A DNA stretch of 64,000 bases from CAVVNC01 sp963750015. Lineage in GTDB: Bacteria > Desulfobacterota > Syntrophorhabdia > Syntrophorhabdales > WCHB1-27. Positions 8,267 through 16,122 of the stretch are shown here, piece by piece. Positions within the stretch are counted from its first letter, which is position 1, and every line of letters begins with the position of its first letter. The position numbers were made by a program, and so were the translations under genes. Under the pieces are notes generated by a model, which worked only from the letters and a program-made list of their open reading frames with translations, searched no databases and had not been told where the DNA came from. The stretch is taken from assembly GCA_963750015.1 (NCBI GenBank), contig CAVVPU010000203.1, forward strand, positions 36,797 to 100,796, in the 5' to 3' direction.

Positions 8267-8746
8267 TCACTCTTGCCCGCGGCTCACGCCGCCTTTCGGG
8301 ATGAGATGTATCTTTGCCTCGAGAACCGTCCCGATACCGGGCTCCGACGTGATCTTCAGCTCGTCGGAGCAACGCTTGATATTCGGTAGCCCCATGCCGG
8401 CCCCAAAACCCATCTCCCTCACTTCATAGGGGGCTGTGGAGTACCCCTCCTGCATCGCCAATTCGATATCGGGGATGCCGGGGCCCACATCCTCCGTAAG
8501 GATGGAAATCTCCTCAGGCACGATAACCAACCTGAGCCGCCCATGATTCGCATGAATTACTACATTCATCGCCGCTTCATAGACTATTATGGCCGTATTC
8601 TTTACCGCTTCAGCTTTCAATCCAAGTTGCTGCAAAGCCTTCTTCGTCTTGGACGCTGACTCCCCGGCCATGAGGAAGTCTTTTTCGTGTATCGCATATT
8701 CGATTACCAAGCGAGGTCCACCTCCAACGGCCGAACCCTCCGTCAC
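8267..8746 (-). CDS. RsbT/RsbW-like serine-protein kinase (anti-sigma regulatory ATPase)
   Basis: 159 residues with the HATPase_c_2 fold: N box IVYEAAMNVVIHANHG, G1-like block DVGPGIPD, then GFGAGMGLPNIKRCSD and PGIGTVLEAKI. The whole protein is this domain, as in RsbT/RsbW switch kinases. It overlaps the DRTGG gene upstream by 4 bases and is 6 bases from the sensory hydrogenase downstream. Inferred: phosphorylates or binds a partner in response to the H-cluster sensor. A matching SpoIIE phosphatase is at 25810-26982, but no STAS anti-sigma-antagonist is visible in the window. Confidence 0.85.
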   Translation of the reverse strand: MTEGSAVGGGPRLVIEYAIHEKDFLMAGESASKTKKALQQLGLKAEAVKNTAIIVYEAAMNVVIHANHGRLRLVIVPEEISILTEDVGPGIPDIELAMQEGYSTAPYEVREMGFGAGMGLPNIKRCSDELKITSEPGIGTVLEAKIHLIPKGGVSRGQE

Positions 8747-9129
8747 TGAAGGGGACCCCGGTCTCCCGCCTCGATCCCATGCTTAAAGAGTAAACCACAG
8801 CACTTGAAGATCAGGTGGTCTGTGGCGAGAAGCGGAATGCGACCGCCGTTTATCGCTTTGATCATCGCAGCGTCGGGTCGTTTTCCACCGGCAAATACGA
8901 CAGCCACCGCATCCATCACTTCTGCCGTATGGATGACGTGGGCGTTTGTGAGCGTGGTGATGAGTAAGGTGTAGGAGCCGGCGTGGGCGAGCATTTCGCT
9001 GATCAAATCGCAGGCAAAGCCGGTCTTTACCTCGGAATCCAACAAATGCTCGCCACATAGCACTTCCGCTTCCAGGATGTCCCGGACCTCCCGTAGAGTC
9101 ATTGCTTTTCTGTCCTCCATGAAAGGCAT
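8743..9129 (-). CDS. DRTGG-domain protein, first gene of the hydrogenase regulatory operon
   Basis: Up to 128 residues. The family-like part starts at MTLREVRDILEAEVLCG, and that internal ATG (9102) has GGAGG 11 bases upstream, so the true start may be 9102 or 9120 rather than 9129. Blocks GFACDLISEMLAHAG and TLTNAHVIHTAEVM parallel those of the DRTGG protein at 6556-6894, so the two are diverged duplicates in one operon. The upstream region holds strong palindromes. Function beyond a regulatory or ligand-binding role is unknown. Confidence 0.75.
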   Translation of the reverse strand: MPFMEDRKAMTLREVRDILEAEVLCGEHLLDSEVKTGFACDLISEMLAHAGSYTLLITTLTNAHVIHTAEVMDAVAVVFAGGKRPDAAMIKAINGGRIPLLATDHLIFKCCGLLFKHGIEAGDRGPLQ

Positions 9130-9485
9130 CCGGAAATATAACCGTGACTTTGCCCCAAAAATTGTTCACTATAGTGAAAATGCATCAATTCCCGCCGTCT
9201 CGATAATTTTGGAAAAAGAACCAATGAGGCAGTGACCATCGGCCTGTGTATGATCCAACAAAATTTTGTCGACAAAAATTGGATCAACTTCATGGCCGCA
9301 ATTGTTCATCATGATACTCTATAAGCGATATAAATATGTAACGTGAAGGAAATCACAATGCAGAGTAGCATGTCCCAACTGCAATGTCAACAAGGATTTC
9401 CGAGAGTTGATCCGGTGGCAGAGGCACAAATTGTGTATCCAGGATTAAACAATAATGCGCGCTGAACGAGGTGGTTCAAGGACGT
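9130..9485. promoter_or_regulatory. Intergenic control region with nested palindromes
   Basis: This 356-base gap upstream of the leftward regulatory operon holds no convincing gene. It has a perfect 14-base palindrome TTCACTATAGTGAA (9165-9178), a second perfect palindrome TTTTGTCGACAAAA (9264-9277), and inverted arms TGATCCAA (9251-9258) and TTGGATCA (9279-9286) enclosing the latter. Base composition is more A+T-rich than the flanks. Sites of this kind suit dimeric repressors or activators. None matches the Rex pattern, so a different regulator is implied. No promoter boxes could be chosen with confidence. Confidence 0.6.
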
Positions 9486-10370
9486 TCAGGGACTATCCGG
9501 CTTCGTATCGAGCATCCCTATTCTTTCTGCTCCCGTATAGACGACCATGCTCCTGTCCCTGAGGAGACCGACGAGGGTGCAGTCGAAGCGCCGGGCGAGG
9601 TCAACGGCGAGGGTCGTTGCTGCCGACAGGGCGGCTACTATAGGAAAGCGGGCCCTGATTGCTTTCTGGACCATCTCGAAGCTGATTCGGCTGCTCAGCA
9701 TCACGACGCACGAGCTTGTATCGATGTGGTTCAACATGGCATACCCGATCACCTTGTCAAGGGCATTGTGCCGTCCCACGTCCTCACGCACTACGAGGAG
9801 CCGCCCTTTTCCGTCAGAAAGAGCACAGGCGTGCGCCCCCCTCGTCATTCGGGAAAGAGTCTGGTGATCGGACATTTGATACTGGAGCTCTACGATTCGC
9901 CCGGCCTCCACCGTACATCCCGGCTGGAGGCGCGAGAGGCTGACTGATAGGTCTTCAATCGTTTGCACGCCGCAGATTCCACAGCCCGTTATTGACACCC
10001 GGCTTCGGGCCGTACCCCCGGCTCTGTCCATACGGCCGGCCGCAGCCGCACTTATCGAGACGGTCACCACATTCTCCGTGTCCCCCGTCCCATCCTGACA
10101 GAACCCTATGGTCCCTATCTCATCGAAAGAATCGACGATGCCCTCGGTAAGGCAAAAGCCGGCGACAAGCTCCACTTCATTTCCGGGTGTGCGCATGGTC
10201 ACCGCGTAGGGCGCCCCGTTCACGCGGATCTCAAGGGGCTCCTCAGCGATAAGAAAGGCTTCCTTTTCTATTGATACCCGGTCATCTGATTCTGATGCGA
10301 TTACGGGGCGATAGTGCTTCTGGTCGCTCATGGCGCAAAGGGTCCCCTGACTCTCCTTTAACCGCCCCAC
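9486..10370 (-). CDS. fdhD: Formate dehydrogenase accessory sulfurtransferase FdhD
   Basis: 294 residues from the ATG at 10370, which overlaps the diiron gene; a later in-frame ATG at 10331 is possible. FdhD transfers sulfur from IscS to the molybdenum/tungsten cofactor, needed for formate dehydrogenase activity. The CxxC loop is present as TGCGICGVQT, with the conserved RTPGNEVELVAGFCLTEG and REDVGRHNALDKVIG blocks. It ends the formate dehydrogenase operon (fusion subunit, FdhA, diiron protein, FdhD), consistent with its role. Confidence 0.94.
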   Translation of the reverse strand: MGRLKESQGTLCAMSDQKHYRPVIASESDDRVSIEKEAFLIAEEPLEIRVNGAPYAVTMRTPGNEVELVAGFCLTEGIVDSFDEIGTIGFCQDGTGDTENVVTVSISAAAAGRMDRAGGTARSRVSITGCGICGVQTIEDLSVSLSRLQPGCTVEAGRIVELQYQMSDHQTLSRMTRGAHACALSDGKGRLLVVREDVGRHNALDKVIGYAMLNHIDTSSCVVMLSSRISFEMVQKAIRARFPIVAALSAATTLAVDLARRFDCTLVGLLRDRSMVVYTGAERIGMLDTKPDSP

Positions 10371-10837
10371 GGCATCCTGTCATAAGCCTCCATGGCTTGG
10401 TCATGAAGGCTCTTGAAGAGCCTCTCGTGAACACGCTCCCAGTCGGCAAGGGTCTTGAATGCCTTCCTTGCCTCCCCTTCGGCCCTTTCCGCCGCCGCTG
10501 AATAGAACTCGACGAAATCGCGTTCTATAAGATAGGCCATGCGAAGGGCGGGAAGGTCGGCAACCATGGACTCGAGGATTTTCTGGTCGAGGGCTTCCGA
10601 CGCAGCTCGCTTCAAGAAGAAGTTATCCGAAAGGTCCTGCTCTTCCGGTTCTGTTTCCGAAGGGAGCCCGTCGAGGAGGCGGGTGATGAATTGGATATGC
10701 TTTTCTTCCTCAGCGGCCAGCTCACGAAAGGCCTGGATTGCCGCCGCGTGGACCATCCTTCCGGCACAGTCCTCGAAGAAGCGTTTGCCTTCCTTTTCCC
10801 TTAAGAGAGCATATCGATAAACTTTTACTACGTCCAT
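10358..10837 (-). CDS. Rubrerythrin-like ferritin-superfamily diiron protein
   Basis: 159 residues from the ATG at 10837, preferred because GGAGG lies 7 bases upstream; a longer frame reaches 10873. Two helical repeats carry candidate diiron ligands: REKEGKRFFED with AAEEEKHIQF, then ERDFVEFYSAAAERAEG with DWERVHERLF. There is no C-terminal rubredoxin domain. Family members reduce peroxide or act in iron handling. Sitting between fdhA and fdhD, it may protect the oxygen-sensitive formate dehydrogenase; this is inference from position. Confidence 0.8.
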   Translation of the reverse strand: MDVVKVYRYALLREKEGKRFFEDCAGRMVHAAAIQAFRELAAEEEKHIQFITRLLDGLPSETEPEEQDLSDNFFLKRAASEALDQKILESMVADLPALRMAYLIERDFVEFYSAAAERAEGEARKAFKTLADWERVHERLFKSLHDQAMEAYDRMPWGG

Positions 10838-10947
10838 GGACGTCCTCCATCCAGGCTTGCTCTCGCGGACCATCCCCCGGCCTATGATGGCCTTAGGCTT
10901 CCTGAGACCGCCCTCACATTAAAGATAAGGGCTTGTGCCCGGTCCTG

Positions 10948-13662
10948 TCAGGTCACCTTCTCGATATTGACTGCGCAAGCCTTGTACTCGGCGGTCCCGG
11001 TTATAGGATCGAAGGCGTCGATAGTGAGCCAGTTGGAGTTGCCTTCCTGAAAATGGAAGGACATCCACACCATCCCTTTCGGGACCTCACCGGTGACGCG
11101 AGCCGGTACATGCACTTCACCGCGCCTGGAGTAAACCCTGATCTTTTCGCCATTTGCGATGCCCAGGCGAGCGGCATCCTCCGGGGAGATGTCCGCCTTC
11201 TCTTCCCCATACCGGCTGTTGATCCCCCCCGAGCGGGATGTCTGGGTTGCCGCACAGTATTGATGCAGCCGTCTACCCGTGCTCAGCACGAAGGGGAAAG
11301 CCTCGTCCTCTACCTCGGCAGGTGGCGTCCACTCTACGGGAACGAAGAGACCTTTTCCCCGTGAAAAGTTGCCATGACGATGGAGGACGGCCGTGCCCGG
11401 ATGGTCGTGGGTGGGACAGGGCCACTGCAGTCCGTTGCCCTCGATGCGGTCGTAACTGATGCCGCCGAGCATGGGCGTAAGGAAGGCGATTTCTTTATCC
11501 CATATATCCCTCGCGCTCGCGGATTGCCACTCATGGCCCATACGGCGGGCCACTTCCCTGAAGATCCACCAATTCGGCCGGGCAAGTCCCGGCGGCTCCT
11601 TGATTTTGCGCACCCTGCTCACGCGCCGTTCGCTGTTCGTGAAAGTACCGTCATCCTCACACCAGGCCGCGGACGGCAGAATGACGTCCGCATATTGGTT
11701 GGTCTCGTTGGGAAAGATATCCTGTCCCACCATGAACTCCACCGATTCGAGACAGTGCTGTACATGACGCAGGTTCGGCTCTGTTTTGGCGGGGTTTTCG
11801 CCGAAACAATAGAAGGCCTTGACAGCGCCCGTGGGCATGCCGTCGAGCATCTGGGGTATGGTGAGGCCGATTTCCCCGGGCAAGCTTGGCACATGCCAGA
11901 ATTCGGCGAATTTTTCCCGCGCCGCCTGCACCGTGACCGCCTGGTATCCCGTAAAGACGTTCGGCAGGGCCCCCATATCGCACGCGCCCTGGACGTTGTT
12001 CTGACCCCTCAGAGGGTTAACGCCCCCGTGCTCCATGCCGATGTTGCCGAGGAGCATCTGAAGGTTCGCAATGGAAACGACGTTGTTCCGGCCCGAGGTA
12101 TGCTCGGTGATACCGAGAGTGTAGCAGACCATGCCGGGCTTGATAGCGGCCATCTTTCGGGCGATCTGTCTCATCAAGTTGGCGCTCACTCCGCAAATCT
12201 GTGCTGCCCTTTCCACGGGATACGTCTCTATGACCTCCCTGAGCTGCCCGAAGCCCTCCGTGTGCTCCTCCACGAACCCCTTGTCAAAGAGGTCCTCCTT
12301 GAGAAGGACGTTCATAAGTCCGTTGAGGAACGCCACATCGGTACCGACCTTAATCTGGGCAAAAATGCTCGCATAGTCGCACAGGGCGTGCCTCCTGGGG
12401 TCTACCACGATCACCTCGGCCCCTTTTCTTACGGCGTTCTTGAGAAAAGTGGCCGCCACGGGATGGGCCTCAGCCATGTTCGTTCCGATGCAGACAAAGA
12501 GCTTCGCGTCAGTAAAACAGCCAAAGGAGTTCGTCATCGCCCCGGAACCGAATGTTGTTGCCAGACCGGCAACGGTAGGGGCGTGTCAGGTACGTGCGCA
12601 GTGGTCGATGTTGTTGGTGCCGATGACTGACCTGAAAAGCTTCTGCATATTGTACGAATCTTCATTGAGGGCCCTCGCACAGCTCACGCCGGCGATCGAG
12701 TCCGGGCCGTAGGTGCGGCCGATCTCGGTCAGGCGCGTCGCGACGAGATCGAGGGCCTCGTCCCACGTCGCTTTTCTGAAGCCGTCCCGCTCCTTTATGA
12801 GAGGCGTGTCAAGGCGGTCTTTATGGTAGATGAAGTCATAGGCGAACCTCCCCTTGACGCAGAGACGCCCCTTGTTCGGTTCACCATCAGTCACGCCGGT
12901 TATCTTGGCGATCCGTTCACCCTTGACATGGAGGAGCTGCTGGCAGCCTACCCCGCAATAAGGACAGGTGGTGCGCACTTTTTTCGTCTCCCACGTCCGT
13001 GCGAGGCCTTTGGCCTTCTTCTCGGTGAGGGCGCCCACCGGACAGGCGTCGATGCACTGGCCGCAATCGACGCACCGGGCAGGATCCTGCACGGGAAACC
13101 AGCCGCCGGCCGACGCAATCTCCTTTCTTTTCCCGAAGGGATAGGGTATGGCGTTGTGCACCTGCACATCGGAGCAGGCGGCGATGCACCGGCCGCAGAG
13201 GACACACTTCTCGAAATCCCTGATAATAAAGGGGTCTTCAGGAACGGAAGGAAAATTGGCCGGCTCCGCTCTCGAGGCCGCCGATTCGACGCCGTGCCAA
13301 TATGCGAGATTTTGAAGCACGCAGTCTCCCGATGCCTCGCAGGAGATGCAGTCGTGCCTTCCGGAGGCGATGAGCATCTCTATGGTCAGGCGCCGGGATT
13401 CGATGACGCGGTCCGTCTGTGTCTCAACTTTCATGCCCTCTTGTGCTGCCGTACTGCACGCCGGAAGGAGAGTATCCGAACCCTCCACCTCGACGACACA
13501 GATGCGACAGACGTCGCAGTGACCCGCATCCTTCCAGTAGCAGAGGGTGGGGATGTCGATGTCCGCTGCCCTCGCCGCATCTACAATGGTTTCACCGGGC
13601 GTGAAAAAGACCTTCCGTCCGTTTATATACAGGCTAGACTCCATGTATCCTCCTCTATTCAA
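10948..13662 (-). CDS. fdhA: Selenocysteine-containing formate dehydrogenase, catalytic subunit
   Basis: 904 residues if the in-frame TGA at 12586-12588 is read as selenocysteine (residue 359). The order matches NAD(P)-dependent formate dehydrogenases. A NuoG-like [2Fe-2S] domain comes first, then a His-Cys site (HDCISCEASGDC), two [4Fe-4S] motifs (CVLCGRCIAAC and CVDCGQCIDAC), the molybdopterin-associated CPYCGVGC, and the MopB domain. The active site reads CART-Sec-HAPTVAG, parallel to FdhF with Sec beside the conserved His. The C-terminal molydopterin dinucleotide-binding domain ends the protein (LSTGRRLHQYCAATQT and HFQEGNSN). It oxidises formate or reduces CO2; no Tat signal, so cytoplasmic. 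It follows the NuoF/GltD fusion with an 8-base overlap. Confidence 0.94.
12557..12588 (-). promoter_or_regulatory. SECIS element and selenocysteine codon in fdhA
   Basis: On the minus strand the TGA (12588-12586) is followed, 12 bases later, by a perfect 6-bp stem GTTGCC/GGCAAC (12573-12568 with 12562-12557) around the five-base loop GGTCT. The same GGTCT apex occurs in the E. coli fdhF SECIS, where SelB binds. Distance from the TGA and the apical loop sequence both fit bacterial SECIS rules. The reading frame continues unbroken on both sides with strong conservation. Confidence 0.9.
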
Positions 13663-15562
13663 ACACCCCGAGTGCTATTCTGTAACAACGCAAACACCTG
13701 TCCGCCTCGGCCCTCGCCTGATGGGCAGTCAGAACGCCCTCCACCTCGGAAAAGTCCCTGATCCGGACAGCCGGATCGACCATGGGCGCATGCTGTCTCG
13801 GGGAGGGGGTGACAAAGGGCGAAGCGGCCACCGTCCAGGGCGCGGTGAGACCGTTTATGGCAGCGTCGAGATACTCTTCCCTGTCGGGAGCGCAGGAACC
13901 CGTCTCTATATACTTGATGATGCTGCGCGCGGCGCGACGACCTGCCGCAAGGGCGGCGATCAGCGTGCTCGGTCCGGTGACGCAATCTCCCCCGCCGAAA
14001 ATGCGGGGATCCGACGATTGCATGGTATCAGGATCGACAACGAGGGTATTGCTCCGGGTAACCTTCATCCCGGGGGTCGCGAAGCTGTTTATCTCGCACG
14101 CCTGTCCGATAGCAGGGACGACCGCATCGCAGTCGATGATGAAATTGGATCCCTCCTGGGGGACGGGCCTTCTGCGGCCGGAAGCGTCGGGTTCCCCGAG
14201 GGCCATGCGGACGCACTCGACCCCTGTGACGCGGCCGCCTGAGGCGACGATCCTCACCGGGTTGACGAGGGTATGAAAATGGACGCCTTCTTCCTTCGAT
14301 TCCTCTATTTCCACGGGGTCTGCCGGCATCTCCTTCTCGGTCCGCCGATAAAGCAGGTTCACGTCGCTGAAACCTAAGCGGAGCGCAGAGCGCACACAGT
14401 CCATGGCCACGTTCCCGCCTCCCACCACGCAGATCTTCTTGCCTTCGAGCGGTCGTTCGCCGAAGGCGACCCGGCGGAGGAACTCGACCCCCGGCATGAA
14501 CCCGGCATACCCGGCATCTTCACCCTCGGTGCCCATGTTCGAGGAACCCGGTGCCCCTGCGCCGACGAAAATGGCCTTGTATCCCTGGTCGAATATTCCC
14601 TGGAGGGTGATATCCGCACCCACCTTCACGCCGTACCTGATCTCACCCCCGAGGGCCTCGATCTTATCTGCCTCGCCTCTCAGGACGGCCCGGGGGAGGC
14701 GGTAGTCGGGTATGCCCACGGCAGCCATACCGCCCGGCTCGTTAAGGGCTTCGAAGAGGGTGGTCCGAAAGCCGCACAGCCCCAGGTAATAAGCACACGA
14801 GAGCCCGGCGGGTCCTGCCCCCAGGATCGCGACGCGCTCATCGCGAGAAGGCGCTGTTTTGGGCGCCTCTTTGGGTCCCTTCACTTCTTCCACCCGATCG
14901 GCTGCGTACCGCTTGAGGGCCCTTATGGAGACAGAGCCGTCAACGGGCTTTCTCGTGCATCGCGATTCGCAGCCCCTTACACAGACCCGACCGATCGTCC
15001 CGGGCAAGCAGCATCCTTGCCTCACGAGGTCGATGGCCTGCTGTGGACGGTCTTCTCCGACAAGCTCCACATATCCGGGGATATCGAGCCTGGCGGGACA
15101 CTCTTGCATGCACGGGGCCGTGACCAGGGACGCATAGATTGCCCGAGGCCTGGGCCTTTTCTCGCCGATTGCGGAAAGGAATTGCGCCCGAAACCGGTCG
15201 AGGGCATCGATTATGGGCCGGGGAGACGTCTTCCCGATGTCGCAGCGGCCGGCGTCACGCACGTAAGACGCGAGTCTGCGAAGCCGGTCGAGATCGGCCT
15301 CGCTCCCATTCCCCGCGCAGACGGCATCGAGAATACCGGTCATCTCCTCCGTACCCATGCGGCAGGGAAAGCAGCGACCGCAGGATTCGGCTCTTGCCCG
15401 GGCCGCATACTCCCGTGTCATGTCTACGATGTCGACGGTCGGGTCCTTTATGATGATCCCGTCCCATCCCATCAAGGCCCGCAGAGGCGACGCCTCCGGA
15501 AGGGAGAGGTTGGCCGATTCGGACCGGCCCGTATCATGCCAGGTTGAAAGAATTGGTTCCAC
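13655..15562 (-). CDS. NuoF C-terminal / GltD-like flavoprotein fusion, formate dehydrogenase-associated
   Basis: 635 residues in three parts. Residues ~40-120 match only the C-terminal [4Fe-4S] end of NuoF (SCGRCFPCRMG with a distal CDIG cysteine), without the NADH/FMN core. Residues ~145-225 form the N-terminal iron-sulfur domain of GltD/DPYD/NfnB proteins (CMQECPARLDIPGY, CVRGCESRC). Then come FAD (AILGAGPAGLSCAYY) and NAD(P)H (CVVGGGNVAMDCVRSALRLG) Rossmann domains, and a terminal CLRC motif. Start is GTG at 15562 with GGAGG 4 bases upstream. As first gene of the operon it probably passes electrons between FdhA and a pyridine nucleotide; the NfnB-like domain makes NADP(H) plausible. Confidence 0.9.
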   Translation of the reverse strand: MEPILSTWHDTGRSESANLSLPEASPLRALMGWDGIIIKDPTVDIVDMTREYAARARAESCGRCFPCRMGTEEMTGILDAVCAGNGSEADLDRLRRLASYVRDAGRCDIGKTSPRPIIDALDRFRAQFLSAIGEKRPRPRAIYASLVTAPCMQECPARLDIPGYVELVGEDRPQQAIDLVRQGCCLPGTIGRVCVRGCESRCTRKPVDGSVSIRALKRYAADRVEEVKGPKEAPKTAPSRDERVAILGAGPAGLSCAYYLGLCGFRTTLFEALNEPGGMAAVGIPDYRLPRAVLRGEADKIEALGGEIRYGVKVGADITLQGIFDQGYKAIFVGAGAPGSSNMGTEGEDAGYAGFMPGVEFLRRVAFGERPLEGKKICVVGGGNVAMDCVRSALRLGFSDVNLLYRRTEKEMPADPVEIEESKEEGVHFHTLVNPVRIVASGGRVTGVECVRMALGEPDASGRRRPVPQEGSNFIIDCDAVVPAIGQACEINSFATPGMKVTRSNTLVVDPDTMQSSDPRIFGGGDCVTGPSTLIAALAAGRRAARSIIKYIETGSCAPDREEYLDAAINGLTAPWTVAASPFVTPSPRQHAPMVDPAVRIRDFSEVEGVLTAHQARAEADRCLRCYRIALGVFE

Positions 15563-15627
15563 GCTACCTCCAAAGAGGGCAGAAGATGGTTTTCAACAAA
15601 GGGATCTTCTTGCGCTCAGCCTTGGAA

Positions 15628-15657
15628 ATACTATCAGATGTCAGGGAGTTGTGTCAA
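15628..15657 (-). promoter_or_regulatory. Sigma-70-type promoter of the formate dehydrogenase operon
   Basis: On the minus strand a consensus -35 TTGACA (15652-15657) is followed by an 18-base spacer and a -10 TAGTAT (15628-15633). It lies 66 bases upstream of the GTG start at 15562. The rest of the 15563-15777 gap holds nothing else that could be identified. No Rex box overlaps it. Confidence 0.6.
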
Positions 15658-15777
15658 CGGCTGAGCCTGGCCGGAGGGCGCAAAAGAGCGCTCTATCCAC
15701 CCCATGCCCATGCAGGCGAGAGTGGCCGGATGAGGGGAAGGCAGTGAAGAAAAAAATGGCGAATCGACGGAGAAAAA

Positions 15778-15993
15778 TCAGGTGTCGAGGACGAAGGTTA
15801 CCCTCAGGGTTACCCTGTACTCGGTTATTGTTCCGTTTTCTACCTTGCAGCGAAAATCGGAAACGTTTATGCCGGCGATGCCCCTCAAGGTTCTGGAGGC
15901 CCTCTTGAGACCTATCTGTATGGCGTGGTCGAAACTCTTCGGTGATCCGGAGATGATCTCTGTTACCCGTGCCCTGCTTCCATAATCTTCCAT
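15778..15993 (-). CDS. Dodecin family flavin-binding protein
   Basis: 71 residues from the ATG at 15993, chosen because AGGGGG lies 7 bases upstream; the frame extends to a GTG at 16017. It shows the dodecin pattern VTEIISGSPKSFDHAIQIGL, then ASRTLRGIAGINVSDF and a terminal beta strand (YRVTLRVTFVLD). Dodecins form hollow 12-mers that store riboflavin, FMN or FAD. It follows the formate dehydrogenase operon region in the same orientation, but with its own ribosome site. A second, diverged dodecin is at 56114-56332. Confidence 0.9.
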   Translation of the reverse strand: MEDYGSRARVTEIISGSPKSFDHAIQIGLKRASRTLRGIAGINVSDFRCKVENGTITEYRVTLRVTFVLDT

Positions 15994-16122
15994 TCTCAGC
16001 CCCCTTAGAACCTTCACAAGGCTAACAAAAGCAATGCTCTCATGTCAATACAGATTTAGGCAATGGCCCCTGGCTTTTTCCTTCCGCCTTATGTACCATA
16101 CTCTCAATCGAACAGGTAACCT

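Noticed and set aside
9165..9178. Rex operator at TTCACTATAGTGAA
   Set aside because: Half-sites are in the reverse order and wrong spacing for the Rex pattern; another dimeric regulator is more likely.
12537..12588. fdhA as two genes split at the TGA
   Set aside because: The frame is unchanged across the TGA and a SECIS hairpin follows, so one selenoprotein is the better reading.
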